Origin: Hevea brasiliensis
Lineage: Eukaryota > Streptophyta > Magnoliopsida > Malpighiales > Euphorbiaceae
Reading direction: 5' to 3'
Assembly (NCBI RefSeq): GCF_030052815.1
Contig: NC_079505.1
Location: forward strand, 76,593,054-76,657,053
DNA: 64,000 nt
The position numbers and the translations under genes are program-made. Under the pieces are notes generated by a model that saw nothing but the letters and a program-made list of their open reading frames with translations, did not search any database and had not been told where the DNA came from. Of the stretch, positions 35,869 to 47,060 are shown piece by piece (position 1 is the first letter of the stretch; each line of letters opens with the position of its first letter).

Positions 35869-36027
35869 ATGCCACATAAGCAGGGGACATACTCCCTTTA
35901 ATCCCAATTTTAAAATTGGATAAAATTTAACCAAAAGTTCAAAATCTGGCCAATTGATCCAAAATTAAAAAATTTGGATTGAAAACCCAAAAGTCGTAAG
36001 GGTTTAGATTTATGGCGCCATTAGGCC
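35869..36027 (-). repeat. Right terminal inverted repeat of the MULE
   Basis: Reverse complement of the left terminal repeat. The outer end is GGCCTAATGG on the minus strand, followed by the 9-mer ATAAAAAAA at 36028-36036. Confidence 0.88.
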
Positions 36028-36215
36028 ATAAAAAAAATTTGGAGTCAAGTTGGAATCGCGTATTTAAATTTAAAGTGTACCATAAAATCACATAACTTTA
36101 ATTTATAATATAAAACTTCTTTTAACATCAATTGAACTAACATTAAATTACTTATGAACTATAATATCCTATTATAGATTTTCTTGTTGATGTAGCATCA
36201 AGTTACAATATATAT

Positions 36216-39200
36216 TGTAACACCCCTCACCCGTCTACAGCGTAGCCGAGCGAGGCATGTCACATAGTGTGCCGGAGCACCTTATCTTATCTTATTCCAA
36301 ATTCTAGTTTTTAGTTTCTTGATAAAAATGCTTTTATATAAATTTCATACCATATTGGTCATTCCTTTAAAATTTTGATTAATTTGAATGTTCACAAATT
36401 TTATAGAAAATCCGGTAGAGTGCCGACTATAAATTAGAAAACAGTTCTTCTGAACCTGAAAAACAAACACTCCCAACATTCTCAAACTCAATTTCATTCA
36501 TATTAACTCATCATTTCATATGTCAATGTATTTTAATTCTCACATTCATTTCCATCCACTTTCATTCATACTCAACTCATATATCAAAATAACTGAAATT
36601 TCATTAATTCACATAATTTACAATCCAATTACATAAATTCATAGTTTACATGATATACAAATTAATTACATATAGATGAGCTAATTTATAAATTTACATC
36701 ACATACTTATTAAACACAATTCTTAATTTGTATTACAACATAAGGAATATTTGTAATATGCAAAATACACTACATAACTCATATGGGCCCTATCTACATG
36801 CATTGCTGAGGAGGTGACAACCTTGACACTTCTGCAGATCCAGACTCCAAAATTCCAGTCTAAGATCCACTGGGCTTTATCTTCAATACTTGCGCAAGGA
36901 AACAAATCCATCGTGCTAAGCATTACTGCTTAGTAGTGCGATAATATAATAAAGAAATACCATATACAAACAATGATAGAAATGAGGCATAATTTGAATG
37001 ATCAAGAATTAATTCAATTTCATATAAAATTTCTAATATCAACTATCTTTTATTATAATTCACTCCATTTTGGAAGTACTTAGTTCATAACTTGGCCATA
37101 ATCATAGATAAGATACCAAATTAATAAAAATATTAAAGTTATATTTATATGATTATGGAAGATGCATTTACACTATTTATTTAAGTTATATTTATTTTGT
37201 CAATCTTTTTATCACTTTATTTAACAATTTCTAATATATATATTTTTGAATCACTTTATAATAAATAAATTTTGAAAACTAATCCAGTCTCTTTCTTTAT
37301 TCATTTATATAATTCTGACCATACTTAACAAATTTCACTACTCAAGTAACCTATGACAGGCTGACTAAACTGGATAAGCGGGTCCTGGGTACTGGGCACC
37401 GCAGTGCCTCGGGCTGTCATACCATGGGACGTGTAAGCTCAGAATGTCAACCACGTATGCAATCAATATGGCTAAAAAGCCATGAAAACAGATAAACAGA
37501 TAATCGGGCATAAAAGCCATAAATGCGAGCATAAAACTATAAATACAGGCATAAAGCCTTATGCAGTACTGCTCAAATAATACCCTATTGGTATGTCAAT
37601 CTATCCAATCTGACACACGTGTCTAGGCAATATATGGGCACATAGTACCATTGAATGTCCATAAGTTTTATTATTTTATTATAAATTCTAATTATAATTT
37701 ATAGTAGTTTAATTTTATTCATAGCAGAAGCATAGATACAAAAAGTTCAATCCTACCCAATTTATGCAATTCATCATATCATTTATGATAATTTCAATTC
37801 ACATTAATCAATTTTTCATGTACCATTTGTACATCGAAATATTTTTCTTGCTCTCATGATGAGAAATAATGTCAAATTCATACATCCATATGATTCTTTT
37901 ATTCATTATAATATTTATATGTATTATCAATCATATTCCAAGTAATCCATGAATATTTCATGGATTTTAGATTTTATTCCCTAAATTTTCTTTTAACAAA
38001 TTTAGCCAAGACGTATATTCCACTTGGCCATACTTACATTCACAAAAGTTGTCTCTTTCTGTATTAACTTAAATTTCCCTTGTTAAATCATTCACTTTGA
38101 AGTAGTATAACTCTAGATTTAAACAAATAATTAATGACTATCCAGGGTACTAAACCTTGTAAGTCCACAAATTTTAAGGTTTTCTATTTTCTTTGGTCAT
38201 ACAATTCTAAGCACTTCGGCTTAGAATTGATTTTAAGTTCCTAAAATAAAGTTCTAAGTCTTCATCTTAGTTGTGCATACTATTTTAAATTATGTCAATT
38301 AAAACTTTAGAACTCCAGTTATAGTCAAATAACCATAACGGGTTCATTGTCTCCTTTTGATTCCAGAACTAGGCATATTCTAGAATCCCAAATTTGTCTA
38401 AATGGTTGGACATATTATAGTCATAAATTTAACCTATGGTCTTTTATAGGAGTTGTTCTCATATGTCCTAGAGTCACTCAAATTCAAAAAATTTTAATTC
38501 ACTAATCACAATATATATTAGAAATTATAATGGCTTCTTTAAGTTCTATTATTATTTCTTATGTCTTTGGGATTACTATTCACACATTACTATTCACTCA
38601 AATTCTTGACTTTTTCATACATAATATGTATACAAATGTTTGATACATAATTATACCATATTTTGGGTTATAAGTTTGTTAGCATTGATTGCCAATTGCA
38701 ATTCAAAGCCTCCTAGAATTATTTTCAAAAATTCAGTTTTTATGTCTTATGTTTACTGTTTTATTGGTCTAAACTACAGTGAGAATTTAGCTAACTTGTC
38801 TTCATCAAAGTTGTTCCTTATTGTGTCTTCTTTAATTTCCTTTTTGAATCACTCCATTTAGAGTTTTGTAACTCAAGTTATGGCCAAATTACCATAACTA
38901 GCCGGATTAGTCTCTATCCAAAATTTATGGGCAAAACTGGTTCTGGCAAGTCAAGGGTCCTGACTTTGGCTAGCATTTCGGATAAATTATAGTCAGAATT
39001 TGAGCTTGTGTTCTCCATGAAAATTGTTCTAAATGGTCTAAGCTTTCCATTGATATAAAATTTAGGTCAATTGGATATTTCCACACTGAGTTATGGCCAA
39101 ATGAACAAACAATATTCATTTGGTCACTTTTACCAGGTCCAGAATTAGTTACCCAGATTTGGCTAATTTTTAGGTCATCCTAATTCTGTTTTCAGGGCAA

Positions 39201-40577
39201 GTCATCAAAGTTGTGTCATTATGTGTCTAGTTTCATCTTCAATTGGCCTTTCACCAATTGGAGCAACATAGCTGAAGATATAACCACATGAATACACTGG
39301 ACTCAAAGGGTCCAGAGTTCAAAAAATGAGGCAGCCTAACCATTCCCCTATTTAATGTCACAATTCACTCCAAATTCAGTTCAAACTACACCAAATGGTC
39401 ACTAATTGACCATTAAAACATCAATTCATCCTCAATTGCATAAACCCCCAATTTTTGGTTCAAAGTCCTAACCCTAAATTCCCAAATTCTTAAATCTTAC
39501 TTCAAACATATCAATTGATGTTATATGTCTCCTATTCACATTCAAAGCCACCCATAAATAATTTTAACTCATTCAAAACTCATCAAACACTTCAATCATC
39601 AAGGCTGCTAAAAATTTAAGTTGATCCATACATGATTATTTTCTTTCAATTCCTTAAATTTCCAACTCAATTCATGCTCCCAACATGAAATCTAAAGAGA
39701 AAGTAAAGAGAAATAGCACTAACCTTTTATGGTAAGATCCCAAGCTTCCAATTCTTCCTTTTCTCCTCTTCTTTTTGGTACCTCTAGCTTGCCCAAGGTG
39801 AAATGTTAAAGTTTAATGAAGGAAGCTATGGATTTTGTGGAAAGAATTCAAGAGATTAGCAACGTTGATAAAAGGAAATCTATAGAGGAAGAAGAAAGTT
39901 GAATTCGGCCATAAAGAGAAGAAGAGAAGAAGGAGCAGATTTTTGGTAAACTAAATCTCATTTTTTACTTTTATAATAAGGCTTGTTGATTTATGATTGG
40001 CTTAAAGGCTTTTAATGACATCACCCCATGTCATGCTTATGCAATAATTAAGTTTTATTTCATTATCTTTTCTCCTTTCTTTTATTCATTTTTAATTAAT
40101 TTCTCATCAATATTAATTCACATTTTATGTTATATAATTCACTTACTTAAATGGATAAGTTGGTCAAAAATCGTCTCTAAAGGCGAAATGACCAAAATGC
40201 CCTCCGTTTAGCTTATTGAGCTAAATTCGTCTGTACCGATTAATAAAATTCTCTGAGTATTTTCTTGGCATTCTATTGCCATCGAAACCTTAATAATCCT
40301 TCTATGGAGTTTAAAAAATTATTTCACAGGGTTCTCCATGGGTCTAGAGTTGCCAATTGTCTTTTGCAATCGCTTTCCGTTAGGTCACCCATTGCTGCAG
40401 CTTCGGCTCGTTTAACCTTAATGTATTTTATTTTTAAAATTTTTTCTTGTAATTATTTGAGTTGTTTATGACTCCTCACTTTAGTTTAAATATAATTCCA
40501 TATATTCTGACGGTCCGGACAGCCATTGGTCACCGGAACAGTAGAACGTACGGACTATCTAAAGTAAGGATGTCACA
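36216..40577 (+). repeat. Very long solo LTR (4,362 bp) with 5-bp target duplication TATAT
   Basis: Starts TGTAACACCC and ends GGATGTCACA, flanked by TATAT at 36211-36215 and 40578-40582. The first 60 bp (ctcacccgtctacag, gagcgaggcatgtcacatag) and the last 400 bp (ctccatgggtctagagttgcc, cggtccggacagccattgg) are of the kind found at LTR edges of Ty3/gypsy elements. No pol or gag similarity lies inside; short open frames (36723-36923, 38640-38861, 40265-40668) look incidental. The length is at the upper end for plant LTRs. The target duplication is AT-rich, but the TG...CA ends and the duplication agree. Confidence 0.8.
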
Positions 40578-40667
40578 TATATACCTTTCTCTCTCTCTCT
40601 CTCTCTCATCCAACGCTAGAGCTCTTCCTTCTTCAAGAAACATATTATTTATAGAAAATTGTTTTTA

Positions 40668-41480
40668 ATTTTTAATTTTTTAAGAAAATTTCAAGTTTTA
40701 TTTAAAAATTAAAATTATTTATATCTTTTATAAATAAAAGAATAATCATTATGAATATATTTAAAATTTTATTTTATTTAATTTTTTTAATATGTGTTAT
40801 TCATTTATGTAGCAACTCCTCCTATGTGAGTTTAATAAAATATAGTTTGGATTAATGCTTAGTTGTTGTTGTGTCATTCATTTATTTTATAGTAATATGA
40901 TTAAATTAAGTTATAAAAAAGTTACGGTATAATTTTGGTTAATTATAAAGAAGTCATTATTTTCTATACGGAAAGCAATTGAAAAACAAAACTTTTGTTA
41001 TAAAGGAAACTAGTGAAAAACAATTTAACGTCAATTTTTTACTTATGGGAAACAGTTTTCCATTTTGTTTTCTGTTTTTTATTTTCCATTTTCTAAGAAA
41101 ATTTCAGTTTTTATTTTTTATGAAAAATAAGAGAAAATAGGAAAAACATGTTTAGCTATAAATAATAGAAAATGATTTTCTAATTAAAACAGGTATTCAT
41201 ATATTCTTCATAATTAAAAAATCATTTTAAAATATATTTAAAAAATTATTTTATTTTAAAATTTTTTTAATATGAATTATTCATTTATTTTATAATAATA
41301 TGATTAGTTTTTTTTTATCTTTGTAAGTAAATATTTTAAAATAATTACTCAATTTAAATTATAAAAAATTTATAGTATAATTTTGATTATAAAAAGTCAT
41401 TGTTTTGCACCTGGAAAACAATAGAAAAATAACATTTTTTTTACAAAGAAAAATAGTGAAAAATAACTTAAAACGGTTTT
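40668..41480. repeat. Old tandem duplication of about 0.4 kb
   Basis: About 40668-41055 and 41090-41480 run in parallel. Shared landmarks in order are aagaaaatttcag, tttttttaatatg(t/a)(g/a)ttattcatttat, ggtataattttg or agtataattttg, aagtcatt and agtgaaaaa(c/t)aa. There are many substitutions and small gaps. No coding content. Confidence 0.7.
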
Positions 41481-44400
41481 TCAAATCTTAATTAAATTTT
41501 AAAAAATTGAAAGACTATACAAACTCTTAAATTTTTATATTTACCAATTAAAATTTAATATCACGCTATTACAAATTCTTAAATTCAAATAAGATTGATG
41601 AAATTCCTCTTCATTTTATTATACAAGATATAATTTTATTTTTAAATTATTTTAATATTATGGATCTTTTTGTATAATCATGCAATCAAAGAAAACTTCA
41701 TTTGGTGCTTGAATAATATCAATTCAATACACTTGAAATGTCATCTAATGAAAGAACTTTAAAGGAAAAAAAAAATTGCAGACTTATAAAGTTTCTTTTA
41801 ATATTAAAAGTTTTTTGGTAACTAAAATTTTGACATGATACTGTATAATTTTTAAATTATTTCAAAAAAGTTATAATAAACGCACCAAATTAATAGGTGG
41901 AAAATTTATTTTTGACATGGGTAAATTAATATGTCGATATCTAAGATTTCAATTGAAATAAATTATTTAAAATAATAAATTCTAATTAAATTCTCACATA
42001 ATTATGTTTTATTTTTTTTAATAAATTTTTTAAATTAAAAAAAAATTATTGACTAAACATGAGAAGTGATAAAAAAAAAATTAAATTAAATTCTTACAAA
42101 TATTTTAATTTTCAAATAGAAAGTAAATTAAAAAAATTAAAACAACTAAATGAAGAGTAAATATAAAAAAGAAAATTAAAATCTTTTGATTATAAGTGTG
42201 TGACAGATCTAGGATGGCAACAGGTATGGCATGCATGAAAATACCCTACCTGAAACCCAATTTGATTATATTTTTAAAATCTGAATACATTTTATTATTT
42301 TTAATTACTTAAATTTATTTTAAATTTGATTATTATTATTCGAGAAATACACAAGCTTGTTTAATTTTATATATTTTAATTAATAATCTATATAAAAAAT
42401 ATTTTTGATTCATAATTTATATTTTAAAAATTTAACAATTTCATAAATATTTAAATTCTATTTTATTTAAAATAAAAATATATAATTTCTAAATATTATT
42501 ATACAAAAAACATATTTTATATTTAATTATTTATTTATATAAACATGTTAAGACAACAAATACTCAATATATAAAATTCAAATCTAATCTTAAATTTATC
42601 ATAGATATTATTTTTTAAATTCAAATTCATTGCATTCTGTAGGCAAATTTATTATATAAAAACTAATTGGCTTGATTGTGAGTAGACCAATTAGAATCAT
42701 GATAATTTTTTTTTTTAAATAAAAGTTAAGATTTAAGATTTAAATCTGAGTAATATGCTTTTTAATTATTGAGTCAAGTTAAGTTAAATAATAAAATAAA
42801 TAAATTTAGATAATAAATAATTAGATTAAATTAAAGATTACAAATTGGGTATAATGATAATGATATGGTTAGGAGTAATTAAATAAAGGAAATAAGGAAG
42901 ACGGTGTGGTGTGAACGGTGGATACGCAAATCTGAATAACCACAAACGCTAATGATATAGTTTAAGGATTAAATTGTAAACTAAAGAGCGAAGATCACGG
43001 AATATCTTTGAGAGTCAGCGCTTAATATTGCCTTTGTCTTAGCAGAAATCTCTCCCACCGCCCAAACCGTCTTGTGCTTCAACACACATGCTTCCTGTTG
43101 CATATCATTATGCTCACACTTTATTTTTTATTTTTCATTAATTAAACACTTCTTTTTGTAATTAGTGCACCCAAATTAACTCTCTTTTTCTTTTATTTTC
43201 TATTTTTTTTTCATTTAGTTTTAATTAAAATTAAAATTTAAAAATTTATAATCTTAAAATCGATTTCGAAATCATTAAACTCCGCATTTATCAAGTCGTG
43301 CATAATATATCCAATAAAATATGTCATTTAAAAATTCAGTTAATTAAGTTTAGTTCAAAACTAGATTCATGAATCTTATATTTATTCATAAATCTAACCA
43401 AATAAATAAACAATTTTAAAAAAAATCAATGAAATCTAAATCCCTCGTTTAAATAAGAAAAATTTTCATATCAATTTAAAATTTTATAAAAATTTAATTC
43501 AATTGATTTTTCTTAATCAACTCTCATATTTAAAATAAAAATAATAATATTTTTTAATTAAAAAATTTATTTTTAAAAAAATAAAAATCAAACATATATA
43601 AAAATTTATTTAAATTTATTTTTTTTTATAAATAATTTATTCCAAATGAAACAATTAAATATGAGATTATGACAAGTTGAATATTTAGCTTCACATATAT
43701 CGTGTTCACATCACATGCATGTATATGTCTTCAAAATTATTTCAGTAATCATCATGTGATGTGCTTCATGTTGTAAGACTTAATTTCAAAATTTTACTCT
43801 ATATAATTTTATATAATAATAATAATAAGAACAATAAAAATAAATATATATAATAATATTTTTAAAATTAATTAATTATATATATTTATTGTTAATACAG
43901 AATGAAATAATTCAGTAAGCTAATATTCTACTTAAACCCCTTTAATTTATTTCGTTTGAGTTATTATATTATAAAAAATTAGAGTTACCTATGGTAAGTA
44001 TTTAATTGATTAATTTTTAGATTTATAAAAATTCGATATATAGAATTGAAAATGGTGGAACCATGAAGGGCGTGGTCCCTATTGAAAATGAAAGTAAATA
44101 AGAAGAGAATTAATGAATGGACTCTGCTTTACATAATTTGCTTCGTCTCCGCACATGGCTGTGGTCCCTTAGTTGTTACTTCATAGCCACCACCATAAGC
44201 CAAAATCACTCTGAATATTCATTAATGAAATTATATATATATCTATCTCTAACAACTAAATGTTTAATTAATCTACTAATTCATGTATGATTCATTCAAA
44301 AAAAAAAATTAATCTTTACTAAAGACGTGGTAACGTAAGCCCCATATATATGTTTATAAATTACAAGATAATTAGGAAAATTGAAAGAACATGATCAAAA

Positions 44401-45270
44401 CATGTACTGAAGATTGGGTAACTTTAAAAATTATTTTAATATTATTAAATTAAAATTTATTAATAATTTTAATTATTTTTATTAGAATTTTTAAATAATT
44501 AATTTTATTATTATTATTATTATTACTCAGTTTAATATATATGTATTTTATTATTATTATTAATCAATTTTATAGTTAATGATTTATAAAATTATATAAT
44601 TAATGAATGAAAAAGTGCCTTTTTTCTCTCTCGATGTGTCTCTCTAAACTTTCTCTCTCCTTTTTCACCTAATCCACTGAGTTGCACCGCTGCCCTCTCC
44701 AGCTCTCCTTTTCTTCGTATATAGCTTTTAAACGATTTGGCTTTTGCAAGCTGGATTTATGGTGATTGATAGTGTTGCATAGCTGACTGGAGTGGCCCTG
44801 AAGTCGCCGGTCAGAAGGTTGGCCACCGATGGCTTTTGAAAAACTGCATAGACAACCAACTTTATTTTTATTAATGGATATATTCTTATAATTTTAAACT
44901 AAAATAATTCATTAAACTAAAGAAAAATTAATAAAAATGACGTTAAAAATTTAATTTTAAATGAATGAAAAAAAATATTAAATTAAAAAATCGAAGATAT
45001 GTTATATATCATTAATTATTAAATTTAATTATTAAGACTAAAAATTAAATAAGTTTAAAAAAAATAAATAAATAAACTTTATCATTGAAAATACATGCAT
45101 ACAATAAAATGGCGTGTAGAAATTACATCTCATTCGCTCCTCCATAAAAAGACAATTTGCTTTAGGGCCCACCACACATGGCGGTTGATGCGAACCAATA
45201 TCCCCCAACTCTTTAGGCAACTTCAACGTCCGCGTCCCTTATGCCAAACATCCCAAACACCAAGCGTGAG
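41481..45270. other. AT-rich intergenic spacer
   Basis: Mostly long A/T runs and ATT repeats. Two less AT-rich patches, at about 42880-43090 and 44630-44850, show no recognisable reading frame. The second has a CT-rich lead (ctctctcgatgtgtctctct) and may be an old promoter/leader fragment. Confidence 0.6.
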
Positions 45271-45272
45271 AG

Positions 45273-45310
<38 letters not shown>

Positions 45311-45333
45311 TTTAAACTCTCTGCTTATAAATA
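45273..45333 (+). promoter_or_regulatory. Core promoter of the RHA2-like gene: CT tract and TATA box
   Basis: A (CT)n tract at 45273-45309 is followed by TATAAATA at 45326-45333, 88 bp before the ATG. Transcription would start near 45360, leaving a leader of about 60 nt. Confidence 0.7.
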
Positions 45334-45420
45334 TACACGGCCTTCTCTTTTTATAAGAAAAAAATAAAATAAAAATTCATCTTTCCTTTCCTTTCCACAC
45401 GCATAAAACAGAGCAACAAG

Positions 45421-45930
45421 ATGGGCTTACAGAACCAGCTAAACGACGTATCGTCTGATTCTATCCCCTTATTGCTCCTAGCACTCATAGCCAAATACGT
45501 CGATCATCTCCGCTCTTTATTTTTCACCCTCTTCCACTCCTTGGGTCTTTCCCGATTAGGTTCTTCCCATGGCGTAATCGATGATGGACTCCTTGGCTCA
45601 ACGGGTTCTGGCCTTGGTGGCCTCATCGTCCTAGCCGAGCAGCTCAATATCAACCGCGTTTTCTCTTACAAGTACTGTTGTGGAGGAGGCGATGATAGCA
45701 ATAAGGGAGGATCGGATTGTGTGGTGTGCTTGTGCACGCTAAGAGATGGGGACCAGGTCAGGAAGCTTGATTGCCGCCATGTCTTTCACAAGGAATGCTT
45801 TGATGGATGGCTTGATCATCGCAATTTCAATTGCCCACTGTGCCGCTCGCCACTCGTCTCCATTCAGCACGTGGAATTCACGCAGAGGCGCGTAGGTGGC
45901 GATTTAGTGGATTGGTTCTCTATGAGGTGA
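45421..45930 (+). CDS. RHA2B: RHA2-type RING-H2 E3 ubiquitin ligase
   Basis: An intact intronless frame of 169 residues, the usual size of RHA2A/RHA2B. The start MGLQNQLNDVSSDSIPLLLL is the family N-terminus, with a hydrophobic stretch at residues 16-24. The family motif VLAEQLNINRVFSYKY lies at 70-85. The RING-H2 finger uses C100, C103, C118, H120, H123, C126, C138 and C141, which binds two zinc ions and recruits an E2 enzyme. The C-terminus (VGGDLVDWFSMR) is also family-like. In Arabidopsis, RHA2A and RHA2B are single-subunit E3 ligases that promote abscisic-acid and drought responses; the same role here is inferred. The start is supported by the TATA box 88 bp upstream and by family length. 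It could be orthologous to RHA2A rather than RHA2B. Confidence 0.93.
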   Translation: MGLQNQLNDVSSDSIPLLLLALIAKYVDHLRSLFFTLFHSLGLSRLGSSHGVIDDGLLGSTGSGLGGLIVLAEQLNINRVFSYKYCCGGGDDSNKGGSDCVVCLCTLRDGDQVRKLDCRHVFHKECFDGWLDHRNFNCPLCRSPLVSIQHVEFTQRRVGGDLVDWFSMR

Positions 45931-46439
45931 TGCGTGTGTTCTGATGCGGCGTTAGATGGTTGTTATCAGCGGTGGAAGATGACTGGAGAAATTTTTTTTT
46001 TCTTAAATTGGAAGTTTTATGGCAGTTTTGACCATGGACTCTCTTTTTAATCTTTTCTCCAATTTTTTCTCTTTTTTTTTTTTTAGAGCTCTTGAGGGTT
46101 CTTTCTTTTTTTTTTTTTTTTGTAAATTTTTAAATTTGAGTGTTTGTTGTGAGAGGGAAGGAGTACAGTCTGTGATGGTGCTTATCAGGATATTTGGACT
46201 TATTATTTCGTTTATTTGAATGAGAGCTGTTAATTATTATTAATTGAATTTAAATTTTAATCTTTAATTTTTTAATTACTTATCCTTGAATTAAATAAAA
46301 TTTTAATTTTTTATGCATTTATATTTTTGTATTATTTTTGTTAATTTATGCTTTTTTCATAATTTAAATCAACAAGAAAGATTATATGAAAAAAAAAAAG
46401 AAAGAAAGTGATTTGCAGAATGGACAATGATGAATTTTA
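45931..46439. other. 3' flank of the RHA2-like gene
   Basis: T-rich stretches (46071-46084, 46108-46121) probably fall in the 3' UTR. No gene is seen. Confidence 0.5.
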
Positions 46440-47060
46440 GGAAATGGAAAGGCCATGGCTTTTCCAAGGTTAAAAACGAAGAAGAAAAATGTCAAGAATT
46501 CCAGGGCAAGAGAGAACCATTTGCTTCTTATGTTTTAAATGGGGCTTGCATTTCATCCTTGTGCTCTGTATCGTCTTTCAACAGAACTACATACTCCTCT
46601 TCTATGTGGAATTGCAACCAACCAAGTTAAAGCACACTTACATACTCATCCAGTGTAGTATTCCAGGTTTTGAATTTGAGTCTCAAATTGCTATAGGTCT
46701 GAGAGATCTTATCGTGCTAGTATTTAAGTACATGGCCAATAGAGGTCTTCTGGTGAGTAAATATTTTCAAAAGTAACAGAACTTCAGCCATTGAGTTGGG
46801 AGAGACTCCTCCAAATTGCTATAGGGACAGCTCCAGGGATTGAGAATTTACATGTGGGATGTAATGTGTGCATTCTTCATTTTGATATCAAGGCTCATAA
46901 TGTCCTTCTTGAACATAATTTCATCCCTAAACAGTTTCAGATTTTGGCTTTGCAAAACTTTGTCCCAAAGAATGACTGTGTCTGTTAATACTACAAGAGG
47001 AACTATCTGCTACATTGCTCCTGATTTGATATCAAAGAAACTTGGATTTAGAGCTTGACA
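46440..47060 (+). pseudogene. Receptor-like kinase fragment (LRK10L/PR5K-type), broken
   Basis: Translation over three frames gives kinase-domain pieces in the right order. LVFKYMANRGLL (hinge region) comes first, then LSWERLLQIAIGTAPGIENLH. The catalytic loop HFDIKAHNVLLE follows, keeping D, K and N. SDFGFAKL lies at about 46937 and RGTICYIAPDLISKK (activation/APE segment, E replaced by D) after that. The frame changes between the catalytic loop and DFG, and again before the activation segment, with a stop after DFG. LSWE..IA.G.A.GIE.LH.GC and HFDIK are typical of the LRK10-like rust-resistance kinase group. The extracellular part and most of the N-lobe are absent or unrecognisable. It lies 0.5 kb downstream of the RHA2-like gene with no functional link. 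Confidence 0.75.

Larger units (their letters stand above)
28596..36027 (-). mobile_element. Mutator-like transposable element (MULE), 7.4 kb, degenerate
   Basis: Inverted terminal repeats of 159 bp (28596-28754 and 35869-36027) start with GGCCTAATGGC on both outer ends. They are flanked by the same 9-mer ATAAAAAAA (28587-28595, 36028-36036), the target-duplication length expected of MULEs, although the 9-mer is low complexity. Inside, on the minus strand, is a decayed MuDR-type transposase (about 35060 to 30054). On the plus strand near the left end is a GRF zinc-finger relic (about 28975-29470). A further 1,449-bp element is nested in the transposase (32362-33810). The transposase carries stops, so the element is non-autonomous now. 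Confidence 0.88.
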
